Shown here one piece after another: positions 49,801 to 61,517 of a stretch of 64,000 bases of DNA. The notes under the pieces are model-generated. The model did no database searches and had not been told where the DNA came from. It saw nothing but the letters and a program-made list of their open reading frames with translations. The position numbers and the translations under genes were made by a program. Each line of letters begins with the position of its first letter. The stretch's first letter is position 1. The stretch is taken from positions 26,500,877 through 26,564,876 of the forward strand of contig CP137672.1 in the NCBI GenBank assembly GCA_037976565.1, in the 5' to 3' direction. The stretch is from Mesocentrotus franciscanus (taxonomy: Eukaryota > Echinodermata > Echinoidea > Camarodonta > Strongylocentrotidae).

Positions 49801-51198
49801 AGACAAGTTATTTTTTAGGCTTACCCAAACGATACTTCAGCTTTTAGTTTGAGTGCTTTTTAATAGTGTGGAGTATGATGGAGTATGAATACAACTCTGT
49901 TTCAAAAGGCATGAACTCAGTTATTTTAATATAGAGTTAATGGCCTTCTAGGTCAATACACAGTCAACATGTGCAATGTTTTATACTGAAGGAAGGAACA
50001 AATTTGAAAGAGGCGTGCAGGAAAATTTTGGCCTTGATCAAGCTCATGTTTTCTGTCTCAAGGTGTCCTCGTTACGCTGAATTTCCCACCGAACTCCCGC
50101 TGAGCTTAGGACCAGCTTTCCAGTAGGTCCCACGTAGGGATCCAAATCATGGTCCAAATTAAGATCATATTGATCAGGGTTCAACCATGGACCATGGTTC
50201 AACACTAATAGGGGCCTAACCTGGTGCACATGGACTCAGTATTAGCTCAGGACCCCTAACCTTCTGTAATACCTTTAAATTGGATCAGTTATGAAGAAAT
50301 AATATTAATAATTTGTTTCCCATTTATAGAAGAGTGTAAACCATCTCTAAAAATGCGTATATTAAATTACATAAAGAGATACTAATTATGATTTCATATC
50401 ATTGTCAAGGCTTAACAAAAAGCTATCCTATATTTAATTTCAGTGAGCATGCTGTTTTTCAGATTTATTTTTTGTAGTGTTTATCATTCAGTTTTAATAT
50501 TGACAACACTTGTGAGTCTTCTAGTATGTATTCACACAAGTTGCTTTTATTGAGTTAATGTAAATTCAGTGGTTCGGATTGCATTTATAAACGCATCTTT
50601 TTACAGAAGTATTATTTGAAGCAGATATTTTAAATATAGGATTCTGGTGCAGAGAACCATACAGAGCAAAATGTTGTTAGGTGGTCTCCTTGTCTTAAAG
50701 AGGAAATCGCATGGTTCTGTGCAATGATCCGTTATGCCCATGAAATCTGAAAACTTTCCTTCAACTTCAAGGGAGAAACCTCTTGTCTTCGCTTTGCTGT
50801 GTTTGTGATCATGAACCTTTTCTACATGATCAGTTGGTGAATAGCCTGGAAAGTGTTTCATAACTGAGGTCATCTGGACCTTAGTAGAATATTTTAAAGG
50901 GGTGGGGGAAGAAGAGGGGAGGGGGAGGGGCAAGGGGGAGGGGGTCAGACAAAAAGAAATATACATTTAAAATATCCGCTATCTGCATCTCGCAGAGGAG
51001 GGGAAGTGTCCTAAAACCTACAATTTGTAGTCAATGATTAATGTTCCAGAACAAAAGTTTTGAGTGGGAGAAGGAGGTGGGGGAGGGTTTACATTTATCA
51101 CCCCATGTCTTTCTTATACCATGGACCTAACGCCCCCGGCTCACTCTTTCCTGAAGCTGACTATGCTAACAATGGTGTCTCAAGTTTCAACAAGGTTC

Positions 51199-51797
51199 GT
51201 TGGAAAACCTCTTTAAATTTGGGTTGAGAGCTGCTAAACTTGTGTAGTATAGAATACTACATGAATGAGTCAGAGAAAAAAGTTGGCCCTTCAAAATCGA
51301 AAGCTTTCTTCCAGATATATTCAAGTACACATATGCTTGTATGCAGTATCAAAAATCGTGATCCTGAATTTAAGGTGGGAGGAAAAGAGGGATGAAGTGG
51401 AAGTCCACCAGTAGAACAGTTAGGGAAGAGTGAAAGTTTGAAGGAAATCAGAAAGAAATCATAATGTTATGAATCATTAATATTAAATCAATCAAACGCA
51501 AGTTGGCAACTCTGTAACGTCCCTATTGATCATCTCTCACATCTCCTTTGTATTGAAATTTTCTTAAATTTCCATCTGTTGGTTGTTGATGGTGGATTGG
51601 ATAAATTGCATGGTTCCATTGAAAAATCCACTTAAATTTGGGTTGAGAGCTGCTAAACTAGTGCAGTATAGAATACTAAATGAATGAGTCAGAGGAAAAA
51701 AGTGGAGTTGACCCTTCAAAATTGTCAGCTTTCTTCCAGCCAGGCAAGTACGCAGGTTGCAGTATCAAAATCATGCTCTTAAACATTAGAGAGGGAG
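51199..51797. repeat. Direct repeat pair flanking a TTAA-type fragment
   Basis: Copies at about 51199-51385 and 51613-51797 share AAATTTGGGTTGAGAGCTGC, AGTATAGAATACTA.ATGAA, TGAGTCAGAG, CCTTCAAAAT and GCTTTCTTCCAG. Between them, 51430-51540 resembles the interior of the element at 17447 (AGTGAAAGTTTGA, TTGGCAACTCTGTAACG). The pair could be a tandem duplication later interrupted, or two copies of one repeat. Confidence 0.75.
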
Positions 51798-52608
51798 GGA
51801 ATGGGGTTAATTAATTATCAAAATATCCTCCTCCTTCAAGCTCCTTGGTTGTTAATGAATAAGCAACTTTCTTTCATAGAGGCGAATGTGTAAAACAACA
51901 TATGTCCCATAGAGTATCTAGCCTGGCTAGAGCCTGGTATGAGCACAAAAATTTGATTAAAATGGAATTTGACATGCCCAAAACAAACGGAGAACTGCGT
52001 GCAAGGATAATCACACAGTATAGCCTATTTGTATTTAGATATAACTGTATATTTTTATAGCTTTCTTATCTTTTATTGGATAATTTTTTTAACTTTCACT
52101 GCTCCAATATCTCATGTTTTTCACTAAAAAAAAACATTTTGTTATTTGATGGATTTCATTTCCCCCTTTAAATTTTCCTCTCCACCTTGGAGAAATGTCT
52201 GTCAGCTTACTCCAAGTGAAGTGCATGTGCACATGACTCAATTTTTTTCTAGACAAGCGTAATGGGAGTCTGGAGGCAGTCTGTCACCGTGCGATAGACA
52301 TGGCATATATAGGCCCCTTACAATGCTGTATGTTAATCAGTTTGGGGACATAGAGAAAATTGATTGGAGCACTAATTGGACTATATTTGAGCATGTTTTA
52401 ATTGGAAAGGGGAAATGTTTTAATGACGTTTCATTATAGGATTAGTTTGAACAATTATTGTCCTCAGCATTGCTTATTCTGGAGCATGTTTCATTGGGGA
52501 AGGGAAATGGTTGACTACAAATGTTGGAAGTTAGTAGTTAGAGATGTGAAGCTGAGTTTTCATGTGCGTAAAAAGATGCGAAATTCATAATATTGACATT
52601 TCAAAAGA

Positions 52609-52694
52609 ATTTTTGTCTGTGTGGAGCCAGAAAGATGTTAACTCATACATGTATATGAATGCTAACACAGTCCTTCTGGCTCTGAACAGATGAT
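52609..52694. mobile_element. Short hairpin MITE, family B, copy 2
   Basis: The left arm GGAGCCAGAAAGATGTTAAC pairs with the right arm, whose reverse complement reads ATCATCTGTTCAGAGCCAG, AAGGACTGTGTTAG. The loop includes TACATGTA. It matches family members at 39242 and 59640. Confidence 0.82.
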
Positions 52695-52706
52695 TTACAT
52701 CTTAAG

Positions 52707-52741
52707 CCCCCTCCCCTCCCCTCCCCTCCCCTCCCCTCCCC
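52707..52741. repeat. CCCCT pentanucleotide repeat
   Basis: About seven tandem CCCCT units directly right of hairpin copy 2. The minus strand is G-rich and could form a quadruplex. Confidence 0.95.
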
Positions 52742-53228
52742 GGCACACTCTACGATCTTCCTGCAATCTGATTTCGAAATAAATGGCAATTATATTAGAA
52801 ATACAAATCCCCCAAAACATCATCTTCCTGATGTAGGTTCTATTTTCTAAATAATTATAAGAGTACTGATAAACAGAATTTTAGTTAATTTAGTCAGAAT
52901 AAAAGCCGAATTGGCTTTAAATTGTAGACAATGGCTCTACTGGTCTGACGTCACTATGATTCTGAGCCGATTTAGCTATTCCTCTTCCAATGAAGCTGGA
53001 AATCCTTTGAAATTTCAATTTGATTAATCATATGACTATTGAAATCATTGATCATTGATAGAAGTTTTTTAATATTCATATCAAATCAAAAGTCTTCCAA
53101 AAGCAGATCGTAGCCAGATCGTATAGTGTGCGGCGGGCTTTAAGTGCACAGATATTAGGAGACAAGAAAGTTTGACTTCAAGCACATATTCCATTGTGAA
53201 AGACAAGGTGAAGTGTATTTGTATAAGA

Positions 53229-54350
53229 CATTTCAGCAAAGAAATTCAATCAAACGTTAAGGTTTCAACTCTATTGTACAAATATTCATTCTGGATGACT
53301 AAGCCAAATCCTTAATTTCACAGCATTTGTTGCGGTTTCATGATTTCATCACCACCAGGTTTGGTAATTGCAATGATGAAATTACAAATTTTGACATTTT
53401 TTTGAAGTATTCATACATTTCAGCAAAGATATTCAATTAGATTTTAGTTTCAACTCTATTGTACATATATTCATTATGGATGACTAAGCCAAATCCTTAA
53501 TTTCACAGCATTTGTTGCGGTTTCATGATTTCCCAACTACCAATGTAAAGCTATCATAATGTACAGGTAGAGAGAGTTTGGTAATTGCAATGATGAAATT
53601 CCAAATTTGGCTTTTGTTGAAGTATTTATTCATTTCAGCAAAGATCTTAAATCAATTTTTTTTTAAATATCAACTCTTGTTTTACAAATTTTCTTCATGA
53701 GTGAGTGAGACATATCCTGAATTTCACAGCATTTCTTGTGGTTTCATCAATTCATCCCAACCAATTTAATTATAGTTAATATAGCATGATGTGCAGGCAG
53801 GGAGTTTGATACAGAATGTTTCTATTTTAAATCGCAATGATGAAATCAATATTTTGACATTTGTTTAAAATATTTGATATTTCAGCAAAGAAGTTCAGTC
53901 ATAGAGTTAGTTTCTTCTTTATTTTAACATTTTTTCTTCCTGGTTGAATCAATCATGTTTATGCTCTCATCAAAACCAATGTTAATGGAGTGTGGTGTTT
54001 CTTCATAAAATTACAGTGATGACATTCAGAATTTCTACACTTGAGTGCAGTACTTATACATTACAGCAAAGAACTTCAAAAAAATTCTTAGTTACCAATG
54101 TTAATGGAGTGTGGTGTTTCTTCATAAAATTACAGTGATGACATTCAGAATTTCTACACTTGAGTGCAGTACTTTTACATTTCAGCAAAGAACTTCAAAC
54201 AAATTCTTAGTTTCAACTTAATTTAACAAATTTTGTTTCTGGATGAATGCAACACATTTGTGGTCTCATAAACACCATTGTTAATGTAGCATGGTCTTTC
54301 TCCTCCAAATCATGATTATGACATTCAGTATTTCAGAAAACATCATTTTG
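53229..54350. repeat. Six-unit tandem array
   Basis: Units begin with CATTTCAGCAAAGA or a close variant at 53229, 53416, 53631, 53878, 54059 and 54178. Each carries a TTCAAT/TTCAA(A)C block, TTTCAACT, a (T/A)CATTCTGGATGA-like segment, TTTCACAGCATTTNTTG, GTTTCATGATTTC and GCAATGATGAAAT. The first two units are the most alike. Periods vary from 119 to 247 bp. The fifth and sixth junctions share a near-perfect duplicated block, evidence of a recent local duplication. Confidence 0.85.
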
Positions 54351-54469
54351 ACATGTGATGTACATTAATTTGTACATGGACAAAATTACTTAACAAGTCC
54401 ATCAAGATTGGCTCTGTTAATAGGAAAGTTGTCAAAGTCCAGGAGCCCTCAGATGAGAAACTTACCTGC

Positions 54470-54874
54470 TCAGGTGAAAGGAAATTTATTTGAAACTTGT
54501 ATAAAAGAAAAGGTTAAATTATAAAGAATCATTGTATCATTGTGAAAGAACATATACATACTAGATTAACAACATAATATAAAGAAACTAGTTTTGAAGA
54601 GGTCGATTGACATGACAGCTGGCCAATCATCAGTGCATGCTGATTAGCTACGTTCAGTTATACGATTTTTTTGTACGATACCATGCTCCGACTCGAACTA
54701 GACTCTGATTCTTTATCGAGTATTCTTCAAAACGATGCTCAAACGTGCCTTTCGCTGTATGACATTTATTTATAGGTCATTCAGACTAGGAAAAGAGTAA
54801 TTAGTTAAGGTATATATTAGGAATACGATTCTCGTATAGCTATACGATGAATTCTGGTAGTCTGAATGAGGGTT
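54470..54874 (-). mobile_element. TTCAGAC-type element, copy 2
   Basis: The reverse complement starts CTCATTCAGACTACCAGAAT. It aligns through GTATAGCTATACG, CTAGTCTGAATGA, TGTCATA, GTTTGAGCAT, GCACTGATGATTG, AGCTGTCATGTCAATCGACC and ATACAAGTTTCA with copy 1 at 40282-40710. It shares the segment ATACAATGATTCTTTATA with neighbouring 54968-55072 and with the element at 62466. Confidence 0.75.
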
Positions 54875-54967
54875 GTTTAAAGTAAATCAAATGAAGCAAA
54901 GCCAAAACAGCATTTGGACATGTTCTGCTTTATTGCATGTTTTCCTTGCTACTTATTGAAAAAAACT

Positions 54968-55072
54968 GACAGCCTGTTAGGACTTGAGAAAATTATATGA
55001 ATCTTGTATAAAGAAACGTTATATAAAGAATCATTGTATAGTGAAAAGGGCATTCGGACTAGCTAATACTAA
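54968..55072 (-). mobile_element. Fragment related to the TTCAGAC-type element
   Basis: The reverse complement reads TAGTCCGAATGCCC, then ACAATGATTCTTTATATAAC, GTTTCTTTATACAAGATTCA. These subterminal blocks are shared with 54470-54530 and with the CGTATAAAGAATCAT repeats of the element at 62466. It appears to be one end of another copy. Confidence 0.55.
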
Positions 55073-55788
55073 AAATTGAGACTTTAGACTGAGTGATGAA
55101 AGCTCCTTGGAAACAGTGTTTATTTTTGCAGTCATCCATTGGAAGTTCTTGTAAAACGCTTTTGACAATGTGTCAAAAGTAATTTAATACTTCATGAATC
55201 TCTCATCTCCATAGGAAAGGGGATGCCTCATAAATCTCTACACCTGACCTAACTTTTCGAGAAAAAAAAATCTTCAGCAGGGGCTAATGATATTCTGTAC
55301 TATAGTGGTTTACTAAGAGGATTTTCTTTGTAAGCCATTCCCCTTTCCCTTACCCGGTATGTTGAAACTCCTATGAATCAGATGTTAAACTATGAAGAAG
55401 AAGTTGGTAATTCATCAGTTGTGTGTGAGGATTAAATTGAAAAGTATCTGCTTCTGGTACAGCCTAGCAAACTTTCCTTGAACTTTTTAAGGTCAGAATG
55501 AAACCTGATTTGAGAACATTAGTTTTGTTCCTTGTCCCTCCCTCTCTCCCCCTCTCTCCCTCTCCCCTCTCCCCTCTCTCCCTCTCCCCCTCTCCCCTCT
55601 CTTTCTTTTTCTGTTGTTGTAAGTTGTACCCTCTCCCTTCTTATTTCCTTCATTGGCCCCCACACTTCTTTGTTTTCTTTCCCCATTTCCCCCTCTCTTC
55701 TTTTCACTGTTTCTCCAGTTATCCCATCTCTCTGTGTCTCTACATTTTCTCTTTTCTTCTTACTTTCCCCTTCTTTCCCTGTCACCTC

Positions 55789-55900
<112 letters not shown>

Positions 55901-56805
55901 TCTCACCCCTTTATGTCTTTTACTTAAAATGACTCTACATCCCTTCTATTTCCCCAGATATCAAATAATATTTGCAATTCTACAAACCTCACATTCCTGA
56001 CAACAATTATACCCTCTGTTCAGCACTTCAGCAGAAGAATCCTTATGATTTGAAAGCAATGGCCAGATGCAGTCAAGTGATGCTGGAGGGTAGCACAGAT
56101 TTCTTTTAAAGTTGTAGAGAATGTATACATGTATATCAATGAAAAATATGGAAAAAATTCAACACACATATTTCTCCAAATAGCCTTCAGATGGAATTGC
56201 TCTAAAGAACAGCTTAACACAGCTATTAACTCTATGTTATAAATACACCTAATACCTTTGTCACTTTGATAAGTAAGGGCCTACTTATTTTGATATAGTC
56301 AATGGTTTGGGGTTATTCACATTATAACAATGACAACAATTCAGTGGAATTAGTGCTTTGATTTAATTATCTACATGGTTTCTGCGGTCAGTCCATTGTG
56401 GCATTGTATGGTGACAGTCACGTAGGGCCAAATCAAGAAAACCAAGAAAAACCAGGAAGCTGCAGTAAATTCACAGAATTTTGAAAATGGGAATTCCTGG
56501 GTGACCCACTCTCGCTCACCATGCCTTGCATGTCATGGAATTCAAAGAATTGGAAGCTTGTAGTTCTTGATAGTGAATTTGTATACATGTGTTGATATAA
56601 GTTTACTGAAATTCTATTAAAAGGTGATTTCTTTTTAAGTGGAAGGAACTCTTTAAGTCGAAAGGTTCATAGAAAATACCCTTTTACAGATGCTAAAAAT
56701 GACACAACAAAACAAATCTAGAACAAGAAAGAAAGAAGTGGAGGAGGAAAAGAAGGATAAGTAGGAGAAGAAGGAGAAGAAGGGTTGAAGGGAAGAAGAA
56801 GAAGA

Positions 56806-56931
56806 AGGAGGAGGAGGAGGAGGAGGAGGAGGAGGAGGAGGAGGAGGAAGGAGAAGGAGGAGGAGGAGAAGGAGGAGGAGGAGGAGGAGGAGGAGGAGGA
56901 GGAGGAGGAGGAGGAGGAGGAGGAAGGAGGA
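56806..56931. repeat. GGA trinucleotide repeat
   Basis: A long GGA/GAA tract giving poly-Arg, poly-Glu, poly-Pro and poly-Ser frames. These are not coding. Confidence 0.96.
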
Positions 56932-58030
56932 AGAGACGGAGGAGGAAGAGGGGGGTACATAACCATGCATAATAAGCTATTGAACTTGATAAGGTATAGG
57001 TTTCCATATTTTGCCTGTGAAGTTGCAGCAGTCTCTCTGTTTATTTGGATACAACCCCTACAGATGTAGGTTTTTTATTTTATTTTAAGCAAGATGCATT
57101 GTGGACATTTATTTGATTAAGTGTGAACTTGCCTTGAACTTGTCTAGCGCTACATGATGCCAGTCTATTCTTATACAGTTTCCTCCTTTTATAAACTGCT
57201 CCAATTCATTCTCTGCAGGACCACATTTTGTAAACATGGTGCAGAAGAGAGCTCTCTCTTTTTATCTTTAAAAAAAAAAGAGTTTCAGGCCATGTCCACA
57301 CTTTTTGTTACCATCATGAATGCATGGATATTTATTTAAGATGCTATTCACTTTTCCTGTTGGTATTTTTCTGTGGTTGCTTTTTGCCAACTATCTTGAA
57401 CAGGCTGGAAAGAATATCAACTCTCAAGCAAAATGGTGATCATTGGAGTTTGTGCTTTAATGTTTTTTGTCGATGCATGTACCCGTCTTTCTAAATACAT
57501 TTGGCAAATGCACATAATGAAATATTTTAAAATGCACAAAGTTTACTTAGTAAAAAACCCCATATCACTCTGTGCTTCTTCCGTTTTCTTGATGGTAATA
57601 AAGCTGTGTGCCCCTACCTATGATATGGTAACCACCTCAAAAAGGGCCAAGGCTATTATTATGACATCATCTTAGTGCTGACATTTCACATTTTCACTAT
57701 TTTGTAATGCACAGATACATGTATGTGTGATGCTTTGTGGGCCTTTGATATTGCAGATTTTGTAGCAATGCATGAACAAGCTTTTTAAGTTTATGCATGT
57801 CCCTACAGACCGATTTTTAATCCAAAAGTTTCCCTTTGCGTTTCAGCATAGAAATTGCCTGCAGAATTAAATTGTCTGCACCATGCATGCATGTCTGGGG
57901 GAGGTAAAGCTAGAATCAAAGGAAGTGGTCAGCACGTGACATTACCTACCTCTCCCTCCTTACAGGTATCAGCTTTAGATCAACATGTTATCTTTAGGAT
58001 TACAACCCATTTTGATACAAGTTTCCACCT

Positions 58031-58539
58031 TTAAAGGTAATGCAAAGTTTTGGGAAATATTGAACATTTGATGGATAGTAATTCTTTAAATTTTGATATA
58101 TTTGGATGCCCCTGTGGATGTTTTATAAGCACTAGAAAATTTAGCCCATAAAACACTTCTGCTTTCGAGAAAATCAAATAATCAAAATTTACTGGTGCTC
58201 CCGGTAAATTTCAAATATTTCAAATAGTGCCTAAGGCCATTCCATGGTAGCTGCGACCATGAAAATCTCAGAATATGCAGTTCTGATATATAATTTCTAA
58301 ATGGGAATAGCAAATTGGTCGATTGTAGTCAAGAAACATTGTTTTAAAGCTAAAGTAATATAAGTCTTGAGAGGGAGCAATACAACATAAAGAGTTTATT
58401 ATTGAAAATTTCATCACTTTAGACTCGATTTCAACCGCGACAATGATCATTGAATATTGTAAAAAATCGCATATGCTTCCAATATGTTCATTTTGAACCA
58501 AATTCATGACCCCATACCGAAACTTTGTATTACCTTTAA
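58031..58539. mobile_element. TTAA-bounded TIR element, 509 bp
   Basis: The left end TTAAAGGTAATGCAAAGTTT and the inverted right end TTAAAGGTAATACAAAGTTT match at 19 of 20 positions. The interior has no transposase frame. The TTAA edges are compatible with piggyBac-type insertion, or with TA duplication and AAGG termini. The high end identity suggests a fairly young copy. Confidence 0.9.
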
Positions 58540-58876
58540 CAGTTTTAAAGTTACACTTTGATCTTATTCAGGGTAATATACAACAATTTTCATTGTGTTC
58601 ATTCTGAGATTACAGTAGAAAAATTCCTTGGACACAAATTAAAGGAATACATATATAATGTACTTCACCTTTTAAATTTTAGCTTTTTTTTGTTAACCAA
58701 AATCTAGTTCTTTATATATCAATCAGTTGCAAAATTTGAAGCTATGAATTCTAGTAAATGGCATTTCTGAATCATGTTACCTCCAAATATCTTTTGATTT
58801 TAAGGAGTATTTGTGGACGGTGTCTGTTTATTTTCACATGGTATATCTTCTTACTCATGAGTCACTTACAGTGCAC

Positions 58877-59100
58877 AACTAAATTATTCATACTCCTCTT
58901 AAAATATTTTTGTTTTGTTTTGGTGTTTTTTTTAAACTCGAGAATGAAAGGTGGATGGTTGAATTAGGGCCTCCGTTGTATATCTTTATATGTAAGCTTT
59001 GATATGTCACATTCTCAAGAAACATCAACCTGGACAAATCAAAATTTCACATACTTCAATTATTACAAAACTTGGTAAGGGTATGAATAATTTAGTTGTT
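58877..59100. mobile_element. TIR element, about 224 bp
   Basis: The left end CAACTAAATTATTCATACTC and the right end, reverse-complemented from 59098, CAACTAAATTATTCATACCC, match at 19 of 20 positions. It is non-coding. The right end directly abuts the TTAA of the next element at 59099. The ATTATTCATAC type of end occurs in Tc1/mariner-like elements, but that assignment is tentative. Confidence 0.82.
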
Positions 59101-59494
59101 AAAGGTAAAGACCAGTTTTGGAAACGCCCCTCTCTCAAAAAATGAAATGGAAGCTCTCATTACCAATCATGTGAAAGAATATATTTTGACTAATACGTGA
59201 TGATACAAATTTTGCCAGGAAACCGCCTGCTAATTGATATATTTGGTAAATTATTATATCTATTGGGACCAAAGAGATATCGCGCATGTGGTCGCGTAGT
59301 CCCATATACATCTTTCTGTGTGCAGTGCTTGTAACTTTACCAAGACTGGCCCAAATTTCTTATCATTTTGATGATTCCAGAACCTTGCAGTACACACCAA
59401 TACTTATATGCCAGATGATCAACCTTTTCTGATCGATTCCACAACGTTTCTTTCACAATGCAATCGCATGACCAGAACTCAGATTTATCTTTAA
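59099..59494. mobile_element. TTAA-bounded TIR element, 396 bp
   Basis: The left end TTAAAGGTAAAGACCAGTTT and the inverted right end TTAAAGATAAATCTGAGTTC share the TTAAAG.TAAA..... AGTTTTGG/AGTTCTGG pattern. The end sequence resembles that of 58031-58539. It is non-coding. Confidence 0.78.
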
Positions 59495-59639
59495 CTGTAT
59501 ATGTAGGCCAGTCCCATCACTTTGAGTTTGAGAAGGATATAAATAAATTTAGTAAACTAGGGCCCTAGTGTAAACTGTAATTGCCATTATACTACTAGGA
59601 GAGGTGGGGCTGATGCAGATAATAAACTGCATTGACCGT

Positions 59640-59728
59640 ATCGTCTGTTAGGAGACAGAAGGGCAATAACTCTGTGTTTATGCATATGAGTTACCAGGTA
59701 ATGCCCTTCTCGCTTCCAAACAGATGAT
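59640..59728. mobile_element. Short hairpin MITE, family B, copy 3
   Basis: The left arm ATCGTCTGTTAGGAG, CAGAAGGGCAATAAC pairs with the right arm, whose reverse complement reads ATCATCTGTTTGGAAGC, GAGAAGGGCATTACC. It has the same arm sequence as 39242 and 52609. Confidence 0.85.
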
Positions 59729-60006
59729 TCTATGAATTATTATAAGGTATAGTTTACCGACATAAGGTGTGATCTGGCCCTTAACTGAGACTTGTACAAA
59801 CTATTTAAGGTAATCCTCCTTTGGGTATTTCTCGTCTTCATGCCGAGTTTCTGTGAACTTGTCACATTGCACTTTTTAGGTGATCAAGCCCCTCTCAACA
59901 TGATATCATTCTAGTCTCAGTTTCTGGTGTTCTTGAGATCCCCTTATCTTCCCTGTAGTTAGGTCAACATAGGATCAAGATTTTTAAGCCCCCAGTGACC
60001 CCATTC

Positions 60007-60108
60007 AGACAAGCAAAATTGTACGACGTTTCGTACGATAATCATGTAGGCGTACCTCTTGTTATCTGTATGATTAGTATGAACATTTTTGCGTCTGAAC
60101 ATGGTTTA
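60007..60108. mobile_element. Short CATTCAGAC-type TIR element
   Basis: The left segment ATTCAGACAAGCAAAATTGT and the inverted right segment GTTCAGACGCAAAAATGTTC are similar over about 20 bp. The interior contains GTACGACGTTTCGTACGA, a motif related to those in the elements at 40282, 54470 and 62466. Confidence 0.55.
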
Positions 60109-60195
60109 ACAAAATGCCTAATAATGAAAAATCCTGTGGTGAAATAGAGATTGGAGCATGGCTTTGAATGAAATCTGTACGAAAAATCAGGATCC

Positions 60196-60534
60196 ACATT
60201 AGGCCCATCTTCATCAGCTCGAGATTGCCAAATAACCCGCTATTTTAACTATCCCGATCGCAAATTATCCAGCTAATTTGCGTCTTCATCAGCCCGCAGT
60301 TGCAATTAGCGGGATATTTGTCCCAAGATATCTTGGGCTAGTTTGCAAACTATCCTGCTAATATCCTGCTAATAGTTCGGTGCGTCTTCACCAGCCCGAA
60401 GACTCGCACTATGCGCGAACGCATTCACGAATCTCAAGCTGATAAAGACGCGATTTGGAACTTCGGGCTTATTTCCCAAATCAGAAATAGCGGGCTATTT
60501 GGCAATCACGAGCTGATGAGGACACACCTACATT
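60196..60534. mobile_element. 329-bp TIR element with ACATT duplication and reiterated end motif
   Basis: The element spans 60201-60529 between direct ACATT copies (60196-60200 and 60530-60534). The left end AGGCCCATCTTCATCAGCTC and the inverted right end AGGTGTGTCCTCATCAGCTC match for about 45 bp, including GATTGCCAAATA and CCCGCTATTT. The terminal motif is reiterated internally as GTCTTCATCAGCCCG (about 60284) and GTCTTCACCAGCCCG (about 60384), and in inverted form near 60455. It has no coding capacity. Confidence 0.85.
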
Positions 60535-60843
60535 CAGTGCTATATAATCCCAGGGTAGCATTATAATTATCTCCCTTGTGAACATAGTATTCTATGATAA
60601 GTGTATTACTTGGATTAGGTATATAACTGTGCATGCTTTATCTTTATACTTATAGCAATCACAGAATGAGACCTCTTGTAACCATTGCTCCTGCAATTCT
60701 GCAACCGCTGTGAGCTGATCTTTACCTGCATACATGTAGTAACAAACGCACACATTTCCCTTAAACTCCTGTTTTATACAATATTCTTATCTTGTGTGCA
60801 TGCCCCTTCTGCTATACGGTTATCGTATGTGATTCTGTATAAA

Positions 60844-61415
60844 ATGTTTTCTCTTGTCTGAAAGGGTATGATGATGATGATGATTGTAGTCTAGGGGGTA
60901 TAATCTTGTTTTAATACCTGGTCAATGTTTAGCAGAGGTCACTGTAAGGTTGCTCGCAATTATTAAAATCCATGAAGAAAAAAAAATCTTTTCAGGATAC
61001 TTTTTCTTTCATGAAATTTCTTAGTATGATATTCAATACATATGTATTCCCCTTTCACTAAATATTTATTATCTTATTAGATGGATTCTTTAGATGTTGT
61101 TTCCTCTTGTGTGAAAGGGGTATGATTGTGGTCTTATTACAGGGTTTCTTCTGTTTACTTTGGTCTCCATTTAACAGATGTTACTTCGTGACAAGAAATT
61201 TATTTTGGGGATACTATTTCCTTCATGACATTTCTTTATATGATATTCATTTCATGAGTATTTCCTTTCCCTCAACATTTATCATGATAAATAGAATGTT
61301 TCTATAGATGTTGTTTTCTCTTGTGTGAAAGGGTTGTGATTGTGGTCTTAGCAAGGGGATTAATCTGTGTAACAACAGTCAATGTTTAGCAGAGGTCACT
61401 CACTGTAAGGTGTTG
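60844..61415. repeat. Tandem array, 214-250 bp units
   Basis: Units start at 60844, 61094 and 61308 with ATGTTGTTTTCTCTTGTGTG or a close variant and GAAAGGG(G)TATGAT. They continue with TGTGGTCTTA, CAATGTTTAGCAGAGGTCAC, GATACTNTTTCNTTCATGA, TATGATATTCA and TATTTCCTTTCCCT-like blocks. The third unit is truncated. Confidence 0.82.
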
Positions 61416-61517
61416 GATCTTTTCAACAAGGTGTAATATGTTTACTTTAGAGATCTCTTATAAATTGTCAAGAACTTAGTTTACTGGAAGTTATATTCTG
61501 GGAAGTTGCTACATTGC

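Noticed and set aside
53229..54350. A CRISPR-like array, from regularly recurring motifs
   Set aside because: Units are long, irregular and diverged, with no short identical repeats and uniform spacers. The sequence context is eukaryotic.
56653..57069. Poly-Leu, poly-Pro, poly-Arg and poly-Glu frames
   Set aside because: They are translations of the GGA repeat.
57210..57270. A possible exon 3 after TCTGCAG at 57218
   Set aside because: The frame in the required phase gives no sulfatase block and ends after about 17 codons.
57960..58010. A possible exon 3 of the sulfatase after TTACAG at 57966
   Set aside because: In the required phase it reads Gly-Ile, like the expected continuation, but then non-sulfatase residues and a stop after about ten codons.
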